Below, piece after piece: positions 13,251 through 24,433 of a DNA stretch of 64,000 nucleotides (the first letter of the stretch is position 1; each line of letters begins with the position of its first letter). The notes beneath the pieces were generated by a model. It made no database searches and was not told where the DNA came from. It worked only from the letters and a program-made list of their open reading frames with translations. The position numbers and the translations under genes are program-made. The stretch comes from Piper betle (lineage: Eukaryota > Streptophyta > Magnoliopsida > Piperales > Piperaceae), in the NCBI GenBank assembly GCA_033002965.1, contig JAURVB010009451.1, forward strand, positions 1 through 64,000, read 5' to 3'.

Positions 13251-13999
13251 TGTTGAAAAGATGTCTGGAGATTAAGTCTCTTCTTTTGGCTGTGTTTTTG
13301 CATAGCAAATGCTGAACTTTGGTTTCCAGCTTCAACCACATCACTTAGTTATGGCTCTTTCAATAGTTATAAATATTTGCTATTTAAAATTTTTTCACCA
13401 TAACTAACTAATTAACCGAGTTTATAAGGTTCTACCATAGTTAACCTAATTTTTACCATTTTGTCATTGGTTGATTAATATGTAGTTAAATTTTCACCAT
13501 TTTATATTAAATATTATCAAAAATATCTTGTTCTTCATAAAATATAAAATGTTCCAACCATCCAAACTATATTAATTTTGTGTTACAAACTAAGAAATAG
13601 TAAATAAAAAGACTAAATTAAGTTATCTCATAGAAATAAAATTTTGACAATTACAATTTTCAAGATTAAGGATGACGTAGAGGTAAATTTTATCGTTACA
13701 CAGAAAATAACTAAATGATTTTTTATTCAATTGATAATCACAATAGAGCATTTTACGACTATCGTTTATATTTGAAGTCGGCTAAGTTAAATTAACCAAA
13801 TTTTTCACCACGCTTTTGGATTTGTTCGTTTTAATTCAAAAAATTTGGTGTATCTATAACTCGGATGCCCATTTACGCCCGTACGATTCAAAATGCATAA
13901 TTTTTCCTAGGTAATCGAGCTCATGCTTGGCATGATGGTAAATCAAATTCACTTTTTGTTGACAAAATGATCAATGTGATAATACACTGTCTAGTGCGT

Positions 14000-14710
14000 T
14001 TATACTGTTCTTGCCCAGAAGAATAGGAGAACTTCAAACAAGGGTGCATCACTTGTCCCTTCTCTTGGCTCATATGGATCAAGGTGTTGCCGTCCAGACT
14101 ACGATATTTGGGATTGCATCCCCATTGTGGCCGGCCTTTAGCCAACCCTATTATGAAATGCCTATTAACTCACTAAAACTCTCAGGTTGCTATGGTTCTA
14201 ACCATTGCTTTCATAAAAGGTGCACTTAAATGCTTCCTCTTGTTGAGGCGAGATAAAGAATGGGATAACTTTTATTCTCAAGAACACAAATGATGCTGTT
14301 CAATACTTATGCATTGCCGGTCAGTCTGGCGTTTCCAAACCCATATAATTAGACAAAGACATAAGGTTGGCGTCAAGAACATCCAGTATCGATTAAAAAC
14401 TCAGACAAGGAGGAGAGTTGATGTCGGTGTCCCGTCGTAAAATTAGTCTCGTTTGTAATGATATGAATCCTAAAATTTTGGGTATTAGGTGAAAGAAGAA
14501 GCGGAGGGTGTTCGAAGGATTTTTAGGAAATTATGAGATTGTGGAAGAGGACAGGATTTCTAGCCATGAGTGAATGATATGTACTTGTGCTGGCAATGAG
14601 CCGACATTGGGAAAATATCACCTCAAAGATATACATAAAATCAAGGGCAGGCAAGTTAAACCAGACCCATTAAGAAGAGTGGCAACTAATCACAAAATTA
14701 GTAATGGAAG
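14000..14710 (+). pseudogene. Unrecognised decayed coding-like stretch, copy 1
   Basis: This stretch is conserved with 17460-18165 better than the surrounding AT-rich DNA and has near-genic base composition, yet stops break every frame. In copy 2 the longest frame (17648-17929) reads like a soluble domain, followed in another frame by a basic KRKKRRVFKG-like segment and a GHEWRF-like segment. I could not match it to a family; a faint NAC-domain flavour was considered and not accepted. Confidence 0.3.
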
Positions 14711-15845
14711 ACACACAAGATGACAGTACCCACAATTTTAAATTGCAATTGCAAATAACAAAAAATATATGTGAGAGGACAAGCATCCGTTTTATGTTGA
14801 ATTTGATGGCTTCAATTGGTCTCTACAATAAGTTTATGGTCGGTAAGGTTGATTGTGAAGGGAACCTTATTGAGATTTGAAAACTCCATGACATGATCGG
14901 ATTTGAACCGAACCGGTCGAGATCCATGACCCGCGTCAATTGGTTGTTTTGTGGGTCACATCAAGACTGGTGTAGATTGCTTGGATGGCCAAAAAAACCT
15001 TTTTTATTAAGAAAAAGAAATTTTTTAAAAAAATAAAAGACTTGGGAATATTAAATTCTAGTGTGCCTTTTGCTTGACTTGGGAAATTTCCAAGATGGTA
15101 GTTCTCATATTTAGTACTATAATATACATATTACAATGCTGAAAGAAAAGTATTAAAAAAAAGTGCCAGAGTTTTTGGAGCAATCTCATGTGTTAATTCC
15201 TCTCAACTCAACAGCAAAGATGGGAACTACTCGGCTTCTTTTGAAAAGAAATTAAAATGGGAAATTAGTTTTTATTATTTTTTTTAATAAAAAATACAAT
15301 TGTAATTCATTGATATGGTTTACGTGTACGCATATGTATTGAACATAATTGTATTAATTAACCTGTTTTTAACCAATAAGGTATTTGATTGCGTTTTTTT
15401 AATTCTATTTATTGAAAAATATAAAATTATAATAATAACAACTAAAAATGAATTTGGTAAAAGACTCCATGTGCACAAAATATAAAGTTTAGAGGAACTT
15501 TTTAAAATATTATAAAATATTAAAAATAAAAAAAGGTTGACCCCGTTTTATTTTTATCAAAGGCTTGAATTATAAACGTCAAACGTTCTTTTATTAGCTC
15601 ACTTTTTATAATTGTAACAAAAATTTTTGTAATAAAATTTTTCTATTGCAATAAATAAACCCAAGATGAATATGAAACGTTCTTTTCTTTAGCTCACTTT
15701 TTATAATTGTAACCAAAAAAAATTGTAATTAAATTTTCTATTGCAATATATATACCCAAGATGAATACGAGTCAAAAAATGTTAACCAAGCTAAAAGGAT
15801 ATTCATAAAACACATTATGCTTTATATTAATTAAACATCTACCCG

Positions 15846-16376
15846 CTAAACTTGTGCAAGTACAACCTTTTCAGATACAAACCCCATTTGTTCCCTCATT
15901 TTCCTAATGAAATTCTCAAACCTCTCATCTGATTCCTCCTCTTCTTCATTAACAAGCTCACCTTCAACCTCTTCCTCTCCATCAATCACCATCTTCTTCT
16001 TCTTCTTCTTCTAATTCTTCTGTTCTTCTTTGATTTGCTCTTGGAGTAACTCAACTTCTAAACCAACTTCCACCTCCTCCTTGGAGCTTGAACTTACAGC
16101 TGGTTGGAGGCTTACAACATCGTCATCTCCTTCTCCCAGCTTCCGACCATCATGGTCAGACAGAACACTGTTTGAACCAGGCAGAACAGAGACACAGAGG
16201 ATGATCCCATTACAGATAAGAAACACCATATTCTTGTCAACAAAGTAGCTAGAGAACTGATCAGACAGACAGACAAGAACATAGAGGTGTGAAGAGTAGT
16301 GGGTTACTAGGAGGGAGAGAGATGAGACAGCTAGTAGAAGTTGGAGTGCTCTTGTGAGGTTCTTGAAGCTCTTCAT
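15846..16376 (-). pseudogene. DUF761-type membrane-anchored small protein gene, copy 1 (frame-broken)
   Basis: The minus-strand frame from ATG 16376 encodes two N-terminal hydrophobic segments (residues ~10-30 and ~48-66), a Gly/Asp-rich and Glu-rich linker, and stops at residue 122 (16011). The family C-terminal motif (an ERFENFIRKMREQM-like DUF761 signature, ending at stop 15846-15848) is present just downstream but in other frames. Relative to copy 2 this copy lacks one A in a CAA codon near 16020 and has an extra T near 15989. Plant proteins of this build ('cotton fibre'-type, DUF4408/DUF761) have no established biochemical role. A TATA box lies at 16440-16449. It is either a pseudogene or an assembly indel; a truncated 121-residue protein is also possible. 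Confidence 0.7.
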
Positions 16377-16439
16377 GGCTTGTGAAGGAGGTGTGGGAGT
16401 CTTAAGGTGTCACTTTAGAGTTTTAAGGTGAGGTAGAGT

Positions 16440-16449
16440 CTTTATATAG
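16440..16449 (-). promoter_or_regulatory. TATA box of copy 1 gene
   Basis: On the minus strand the sequence is CTATATAAAG, about 65 bases upstream of the ATG at 16376. The homologous site in copy 2 (20074-20083) reads CTATATGAAG. Confidence 0.6.
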
Positions 16450-16534
16450 TGTCCTCCACAATAAAATTTCCAAATATTGTGCGCATGGTGGTTGTGTCTA
16501 AAATTTACACATTTCGGGTAGGGGTAGGTAGGTA

Positions 16535-16552
16535 TATATATATATATATATA
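16535..16552. repeat. (TA)n microsatellite in the spacer between duplicated units
   Basis: Uninterrupted TA run of about nine repeats. Confidence 0.8.
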
Positions 16553-17459
16553 AATTCCATTGCAGCATCCTAAACTTTCATTTCTATTTGAGAGTCTATG
16601 GCTCCAGTTAATCGATCTAACCCAAAATATTTGTCTTTTCAGTTCCAGTCAAGGCTTTTATATATTGTATGCATCTATATATAGTTGATTTCATTTGATC
16701 GACCCGAGTAAAAGATGTCCGGAGATTAAGTCTCTTCTTGTGGCTGTATTTTTGCATAGCAAATGCTCGACTTTGGTTTCCAACTTCAACCACATCATTT
16801 AGTTGTGGCTCTTTCAATAGTTATAAATATTTGCTATTTTAAAAACATTTAACCATAACTAACTGATTAACCAAGTTTATAAGGTTTGACTATAATTAAC
16901 CAAAATTTTACCATTTTTGTCATTGGTTGATTAATATATAGTTAAATTTTCACCGTTTTACATTAAATATTATCTAAAATATCTTTTCCTTCGCAAAATA
17001 TAAAATGTTCCAACCATCCAAACTAGAGTAATTTAGTGTTACAAACTAAGAAATAGTAAATAAAAGGCTAAATTAAGTAATCTCATAAAAATAAAATTTT
17101 GACAATTACAATTTTCAAGATTAAGATTGAGGTAGAGGTAAATTTTATAGTTATACGTAAAATGACTAAATGATTTTTTATTCAATCGATAATCACCGTA
17201 GAGCATATTTCGACTACCGTTTATATTTGAAGTCGGCTCATTTAAATTAACCAAATTTTTCCCCACGCTTTTGGATTTGTTCCATTTAATTCAAAACATT
17301 TGGTGTATCTATAAATCGGATGCCCATTTATGCCCATATGATCCAAAATGCATAACTTTTCCTAGCTAATTGAGCTCATGCTTGGCATGATGGTAAGTCA
17401 AATTCACTTTTTCTTGACAAAATGATCAATGTGATAACACACTGTCTAGTCCGTTTACA

Positions 17460-18165
17460 CTGTTTTTGCCCAGAAGAATAGGAGAACTTACAACAAGGGT
17501 GCATCCCTTGTCCCCTTCTCTTTGCTCATATGGATCGAGTTGTTGCCGTCCAGCCAACGACATTTGGGATTGCACCCCCATTGTGGCTGGCCTTTGGCCA
17601 ACCCTATTATGAAATGTCTATTAACTCACTAAAACTCTCAGGTTGTTATGGTTCTAACCATTGCTTTCATAAAAGGTGCACTTGAATGCTTCCTCTTGTT
17701 GAGGGGAGATAAAGAATGGGATAACTTTTATTTCAAGAACACAAATGATGCTGTTCAATACTTATGCATTGCCATTCAGTCTGGCAGTTCCAAACCCATA
17801 TTATTAGACAAAGGCACAAGGTTGGCGTCAAGAACATTCCACCAGTATGATTCCAAATTCAGACAAGGAGGAGGGTTGATGTCACAAAGGTGTCCCGCCA
17901 TAAAAATATTATCATTTATAATTACATGAATCTTAAAATTTTGGGTATTAAGCGAAAGAAGAAGAGGAGGGTGTTCAAAGGATTTTTAGAAAATTATGAG
18001 ATAGTTGAAGAGGACAGGATTTCTGGCCATGAGTGAAGGTTCTGTACTTGGGTTAGCAATGAGCCGACATTGGGAAAATATCACCTCAAAGATGTACATA
18101 AAATCAAGGGCAGGCAAGTTACATCAGACCCATTAAGAAGAGTGGCAACTAATCACAAAATTAGT
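17460..18165 (+). pseudogene. Unrecognised decayed coding-like stretch, copy 2
   Basis: Counterpart of 14000-14710. It contains a 93-codon open frame at 17648-17929, but the region continues in other frames with stops. No family was recognised. Stops in both copies suggest decay before or soon after the duplication. Confidence 0.3.
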
Positions 18166-19416
18166 AATGGAAGACACACAAGATGACAGTACCCACAATT
18201 TTAAATTGCAATTGCAAATAACAAAAAATATATGTGAGAGGACAAGCATCCGTTTTGTGTTGAATTTGATGGTTTAAATTGGTCTCTACAATAAGTTTAT
18301 GGTCGGTATGGTTGATAGTGAAGGAAACCTTATTGAGATTTGAAAACTCCATGACATGATCGGATTTGAACCGAACCGGTGGGGATCATTGACCCGAGTC
18401 AATTGGTTATATTGTGTATCACATCAAGACTGGTGTAGATTGTATGGAGGGCCAAAAAAAACATTTTTATTAAGAAAAAGAAACTTTTTAAAAAAATAAA
18501 AGACTTGGGAATATTAAATTCTAGTGTGCCTTTTGCTTGACTTGGGAAATTTCCAAGATGGTTGGGCTCATCTCTAGTACTATAATATACATATTACAAT
18601 GCCGACATAGAGGGGTCCCATTGAAAAGAAAAGTATTAAAAAAAGTGCCACAGTTTTTGGAGCAATCTCATGTGTTAATTCCTCTCAACTCAACAGTAAT
18701 GATGGGAAGTACTTGGCTTCTTTTGAAAAGAAAATAAAATGGGAAATTATTTTTGATGATTTTTTTATAAAAAATACGATTGTAATTCGTTGATTAGGTT
18801 TACGTGTACGCATATGTATTGAACATTTTTGTATTAATTAACCTGTTTTTAACTAATAAGTAATTTGATCGAGTAAACCAATAACAGGTAAAAATGTTCA
18901 CACTCATTCAAACCAATAAGAAACTAATAACGTATTTGATTGTATTTTTTTAATTTTATTTATTGAAAAATATAAAATTATAATAATAACAACTAACAAT
19001 GAATTTGGTAAAATACTCCATGTGCACAAAATATAAAGTTTAGAGGCACTTTTTAAAAATTTTATAAAATATTAGAAAATAAAAAAAGTTGACCCCTTTT
19101 TATTTTTATCAAAGGCTTGAATAAAATTTCCCCAATAATTATAACGGTCAAACATTCTTTTATTAGCTCCCTTTTTATAATTATAACAAAAAAATTTTTA
19201 ATAAAATTTTTCTATTGCAATATATAAACCCAAGATGAATATGAATAATTATAACCTCAAACGTTCTTTTATTAGCTCACTTTTTATAATCGTAACAAAA
19301 AATTTTGTGTAATTAAATTTTCTAGTGCAATATATATAATCGTAACAACAATGTTAACCAAGATAAAGGGAGATTCATAAAACGCATTATGCTTTATACT
19401 AATTAACATCTATCCA

Positions 19417-20015
19417 CTAAACTTGTGCAAGTACAACCTTTTCAGATACAAACCCCATTTGTTCCCTCATTTTCCTAATGAAATTCTCAAACCTCTCATC
19501 TGATTCCTCCTCTTCTTCATTAACAAGCTCACCTTCAACCTCTTCCTCTCCATCATCACCATCTTCTTCTTCTTCTTCTTCTTCTTCTTCTTCTTCTTCT
19601 TCTTTAATTCTTCTTGTTCTTCTTCTTTGATTTGCTCCTGGAGTAACTCAACTTCTAAACCAACTTCATGGATTTGCACTTGCAACAGCTCAACTTCTAG
19701 ACCAACTTCCACCTCCTCCTCGGAGCTTGAACGTACAGCTGGTTGGAGGCTAACAACATCGTCATCTCCTTCTCCCAGCTTCTGACCATCATGGGCAGAC
19801 AGAACACTGTTTGAACCAGGCAGAACAGAGACACAGAGGATGATCCCATTACAGACAAGAAAGACCATATTCTTGTCAACAAAGTAGCTAGAGAACTGAT
19901 TACAGAGAGAGACAAAAACATGGAGGTGTGAAGAGTAGTGGGTTACTAGGAGGGAGAGAGATGAGACTGCTAGTAGAAGTTGGAGTGCTCTGGTGAGGTT
20001 CTTGAAGCTCTCCAT
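19417..20015 (-). pseudogene. DUF761-type membrane-anchored small protein gene, copy 2 (frame-broken)
   Basis: The frame from ATG 20015 encodes the same two hydrophobic segments as copy 1, then an internally duplicated ~15-residue motif (EVGLEVELLQxQI occurs twice), then leaves the acidic frame at an extra A near 19603. There the natural poly-Glu tract is read as 14 lysines, and the frame stops at 19467 (182 residues). The DUF761-like C-terminus (ERFENFIRKMREQM-like, stop 19417-19419) is intact in the neighbouring frame. So the conserved tail is separated from the anchor by a single-base shift, unless this is an assembly error in the TTC/GAA tract (19564-19604). The TATA-like site is CTATATGAAG at 20074-20083. 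Confidence 0.7.
19559..19606. repeat. (TTC)n trinucleotide tract inside the copy 2 gene
   Basis: About 14 tandem TTC (GAA on the coding strand) repeats. The corresponding tract in unit 1 (15990-16012) has seven or so. The tract encodes poly-Glu in the expected frame and poly-Lys in the shifted one. Confidence 0.8.
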
Positions 20016-20164
20016 GGCTTGTGAAGGAGGTGTGGGAGTTTTAAGGTGTGACTTTAGAGTTGTGAGGTAGGGTCTTCATATAGTATCCTCCACGCTAAAA
20101 TTTCCAAATATTGTACGCACGGTGGTTGTGTCTAATCTAAGTGCAATTTACATATTTTCTTATA

Positions 20165-23100
20165 TGTACGTAATATATATATATATATATATATATAAAA
20201 TTTTCTGATTGTAAAGAGATCTTAAATTTTAATTTGGGTCGTACAATTGTAAAGATGGCCCAAAATTAATAATTAAAAGTGACATTACTCATCCTCTTTA
20301 AGGCCTAAAACTTCTGGCTGCCCAGCTGCCGCAGGCTTTTTTTTTTTTTTTTTAGTAGGGACATATGGTCATTCTTATAATCAAACAACCTAGAATAAAG
20401 TTTGGGGCAAAGAATTTTTATTATCCCACTTAAAAAATCCTATATATATATATATATATATAGACCTATAATTATATGCACAAAATATATATATAGACCT
20501 ATAATTTTTCTCGTCTTACCACCTCTCATTAAATAATAAGTGTTGGGGGCAGATATTAATGTCAAAGTTATAAATTATGTGGAGATCAAGTCTGCCCTGC
20601 GGGCTAGGAAATTTCTCACTTTGAAATAAACATCCTTAATTACTCTCTAACACGTGGGTAATTTTGGCCCTCACGTTCAATAAGAAATTATTTCTTTAGC
20701 CCTAAATCCGATAGAGGTTTTTTGGTCACAAACCAGAAAAAAATGCCCAATCGATGGATAATAAATGTGGGAAACATCATAAATGTACAATCTGCTTAAA
20801 TAAAATTGTCATCTTCTTATGTATGTAAGTGAATTAGGTACTAAGCCAAATAGCCCAACACTAATTTGATGACATTAAATAAAATTATTTATTGGCGTCA
20901 ACGTGTCAGAGGAGTGTTAAGACAAATATAAAAAATATTGTATTATAATTTTTCAAGGATAACTATGCATAACCAGAGTGGAAAGTAATGGGTGCTTTCC
21001 CCATTATTGGCTTCATTATTTATTCAACCTGAGCTTATAGCCAAACAAATGTTGTTAAATAATTGTTTTGTATCTATCTTCATTCACAATGATTGAGTTT
21101 TTCACAAGACTTCACAACGATTGATTGATCGTATAAAACATAGAAAACATATATCACAAGAAAAACTAATTCTTTTATGCACATTTTATCGATGAAAAAA
21201 ATACTACTAAAGAAAACACTGTCCACAAAGTAAATGTTAGTGCTGCATTGTTAACAAGAATGCATGTTAACATCTGAAACAAAACTCATTTCATTGAGTT
21301 ATATAATTGGTCTCCATGATTTGGGTCAAAATAGATGATGTTTATCAACAATATTGATTGAAGGAGTTGCTAGAACTATCAAGAATTGATTGAAAGGGTA
21401 TACATGTTCATTATTATTTATGATTGTCATTGACAAATGTATGGATATCAGATTTTGATATCTATGTTTTTGCACACGTTATATGATGATGTGTATGGCC
21501 ATTGAGCCCTTCTTAATCTTTCACTGTTACCCAATCATACACTTCAATTTTAGTTTTCTTTTCAAAAAAAAATTACAATGTTTACATTTTAGTACTTGAT
21601 AAAAGCAGCTTAATTGACTGTAGTGAAGGATAGATCATATTAATGTTTCATACCTCTCTAAAATTCCGGTTGATCATAAGTCTGTATATAATAACTCGTT
21701 GAGACCAAAAAATACATTTATTGATCAGTTGAAATCGCTAAAAAGTCAATCAATCTTGAGCACAAATATTCTGTAAAGTTTAAAATATATAATTAGTTGG
21801 TAATCACAAACATATATTGTAGTTTTGCTTAAGAAATTTTGGTTAGGCTAATTGTAATTGGTTTGGCCTTCAATTAAATATGAACAATCTAACATTTGCT
21901 CCACCTCTAATACCATTCTATATATGATTTTAACAGATCAAATGGAATTGGATTGCTTTACTAGACAAATGTTGGGGGATAGAAAAATATGAAAAATGGT
22001 TGAATTGTCATGAAATGCAATGTGAAGAACTTCCATTGTAGTGAGCAATTGAAAATACAAATGCCTGAGAATGATAAATGTCTTCAATTTTGTCTTCTTC
22101 CTTAATAATGATTGAACAGAAAAAATTTGAAATCGTAATAAAAAAACATTATAAAAATGGTACCTTTGAAATGGGTACTAAAGGGGCATTTAAAAAATAC
22201 AAATTTGGAAATAGATAAATTGGCATAAAAAAGATAGTTGTTGATGTCCTAAAAATTTATCATGTATTAAAAGCCCAAAGATGGGGGTCATAAAATTAGC
22301 GAATACTTAGGCGTCATACGTGACTTATATTATTGATAAATTTTAATTTTATCGATAATTTTTTGTTGAATAATAAGATAAATTATAACAATCTAATATA
22401 TTATATATAGATTTTAATTGACTATGATTTTAAAGATAAATTTTAATTGAGTAAAAAGATATACTATTATAATTTGATTTATTTTCTTATTTTTACAGTA
22501 TTTTAATTAGTCAAATCTCCTACTCTTAATTTAATCTCAATACTGAATTCTCATTTTATTAATAAGAGAAGAGTAAATCATTTTCAGGAATTGAATATCA
22601 AGTGATCACTAATGGGCGACTTATTAGAGTCGGAAGAGTCTATTAATTTTGTAATGCATGACAAATGTACTATATATTTAGCCTGAGGAAATTTTTTAGT
22701 CATTTTCTACACCCCGGTATAATTTCGAACTTTGTAAACGAACTATTTTTATTTTTTATAATTATAGAAAAATCGAAAATAACCAACATACGAATTTTGA
22801 AATTACCCTAGTGCGGGCAGGAAAATTCCTTTCTGATAATTATTTTTATCTCTTAATGGCCTTGATCCATCATCTTGGGCATATTTTCGCCCAAAGGGTA
22901 AGTAAGAGTAACAATAAAGCGTATTCAATGTTCTTTGATTAAACTTTAATTTAGAAGTTTGACCTCAAGTTGGGCCCCATAAGTTTCAAATTCTTGGCGT
23001 TGACAAAAAAAAGTTTCAAATTTTTGTTGGTTATTTTTAATTTTCTAATCACTATTTGATAATATCTTCAATTTTATTTTTAATTTATTGCACCAATAGT

Positions 23101-23380
23101 CATGAGTATGGCTATGCACCTGTGACCTAACTAACCAAAACCAAGAGCTAATTACACTTAGCAAAGAGGTATACGTATTGATGCAAACTTCTGAAATCAC
23201 CTGATTATTAGTGCCATGGATATATATGCAGAGCACGTTGACAAACAAGGCTAAACCTCCTTAAGACGTGGTCTCAACCAACAAAATGTCAATTCAATCG
23301 ATTGTTCGTGCACCGAAAAAGACATGAAAACGTGCATTGAATTTACCATTTTCAATGAACAATATGAAATTGGAAGTATG
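20165..23380. other. AT-rich intergenic DNA, no gene seen
   Basis: It holds (TA)n runs at about 20171-20198 and 20443-20462, a T17 run at about 20339-20355 after a GC-rich word also seen near 12,430, and otherwise featureless AT-rich sequence with no open frame of note. Confidence 0.5.
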
Positions 23381-23384
23381 GTTG

Positions 23385-23392
23385 TATAAATA
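23385..23392 (+). promoter_or_regulatory. TATA box upstream of the MGNC-start gene
   Basis: TATAAATA lies 53 bases upstream of the ATG at 23445, a normal plant spacing for a short 5' leader. Confidence 0.6.
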
Positions 23393-23444
23393 GAAGAGCA
23401 TTGTGGTCTATGAAATATGAACAGCAGGTTAACTCTTCATCACA

Positions 23445-23819
23445 ATGGGGAACTGCATTGGCACCGAGTATTGTTTTGGCTCATACAAGCAGAAAACTAG
23501 AGCCGCCATCTTCCCCATGGGATTGGAGGAGCTCATCTACCATCCAAAGCTATTGGCATGCCATGGCAATCCGGCTTGTGCCGGCGTTTTTCGCCTTTTG
23601 TCGAACGGAAGGCCCGGGTTGTTCATCGCTCCAGCGGTGCAAAAGATGGCAAACAAGGGGAGTTCTTGTAGTGCAAAAATCAGACTTGTGCTGAAGAGGA
23701 AGCAGCTGGAAGAGTTGGTGCTAAGAATTGAAAGTGAGAAAGAGCAATGCCATGATGCCATAAAAGTGTTGAAATGGAGTCCATCTCTTGTTACAATACC
23801 AGAATTTGACTGTTTGTAA
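23445..23819 (+). CDS. Small MGNC-start protein, PADRE/DUF4228-like (tentative)
   Basis: A single-exon 124-residue frame begins MGNCIG, a plausible N-myristoylation site (Gly2) with an adjacent Cys4 that could be palmitoylated, so plasma-membrane attachment is likely. The middle (residues ~20-60) carries a HPxLLACHGNPACAGVF-like stretch and a hydrophobic GLFIAP segment. The C-terminal part (residues ~75-95) has a KIRLVLKRKQLEELV segment resembling the VTKxQLExLL end of plant PADRE (DUF4228) proteins, which are often stress-induced and of unknown biochemistry. The TATA box 53 bases upstream and poly(A)-like AT-rich DNA downstream support a real gene. Family assignment is tentative; the gene call is stronger than the name. 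Confidence 0.6.
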   Translation: MGNCIGTEYCFGSYKQKTRAAIFPMGLEELIYHPKLLACHGNPACAGVFRLLSNGRPGLFIAPAVQKMANKGSSCSAKIRLVLKRKQLEELVLRIESEKEQCHDAIKVLKWSPSLVTIPEFDCL

Positions 23820-24430
23820 TTAATTAGGTGAGAAACTGTTTGTCAGAAATTATCAAAGCTTAGAGAGAGTAGGATTGGGTGGTTGATTTTGTGGTTCAAA
23901 ACAGTGCATGGGCATTTTCTGAAATCTATGTCAACCCTGCCTGCTTAAGTTTGGTTGTAATTTTGCAGTTATTTTGTAATTTATTTTGATGATTTTTTTC
24001 TGTTCAATGAGAGTATAATAAGGTTACATTTGTAGTTTTTTTTAATGAATATTGACAGTTTGGAAAATACATGGAATAATGAATCAAAAGGTCAGTTGGA
24101 AATTAGCATGTGCATTAAACAATGGTCTCCCCTTAATAAAAGGATCCACATTTGCTAGTTGGACAACTGAAAAATAATGTACAAATGAAAAAAAAAAAAC
24201 AATGTAAATATCAGCTTAGTAAAAGGTCACACAGCAATCAAAAACATTCATCTTTATGGACTCCTTATTATCATATCGATTAGTCCATTTAATTGTTTCT
24301 CATCATTTTTTCGAGGTGTTGACGTCAACTTGCTTGATTTCCCTACAAAGGTAAAAGAAATAATGAAACAAGAGAACCATTTTATCTTTAAAGATATAGA
24401 AGATGCTGACCTTTGGTTGCATATGTTCCT
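23820..24430. other. Intergenic / 3' flanks between convergent genes
   Basis: This is the 3' flank of the plus-strand MGNC gene and of the minus-strand MAP70 gene, which converge here. No other gene is seen. Confidence 0.5.
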
Positions 24431-24433
24431 ACT

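Larger units (their letters stand above)
13258..16520. repeat. Tandem segmental duplication, unit 1
   Basis: The unit starts at AAGATGTCTGGAGATTAAG (13,258) and aligns collinearly with unit 2 from 16,711. The match runs through AT-rich DNA, a decayed coding-like stretch, and the DUF761-type gene and its promoter. Point differences and small indels are frequent enough that the duplication is not very recent. The spacer between the units (16,521-16,710) includes a (TA)n run. Confidence 0.85.
16711..20160. repeat. Tandem segmental duplication, unit 2
   Basis: Collinear with 13,258-16,520. It is ~190 bp longer because of several insertions, including ones near 18,600 and 18,880-18,950 and an expanded GAA-type tract in the gene. 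Offsets between matching points grow from 3,453 at the left to 3,639 at the gene starts. Confidence 0.85.

Noticed and set aside
17648..18130. Possible NAC transcription factor relic in the duplicated units
   Set aside because: A basic KRKKRRVFKG-like run and a GHEW-like word are suggestive, but the N-terminal NAC subdomains are absent and the order is not convincing.
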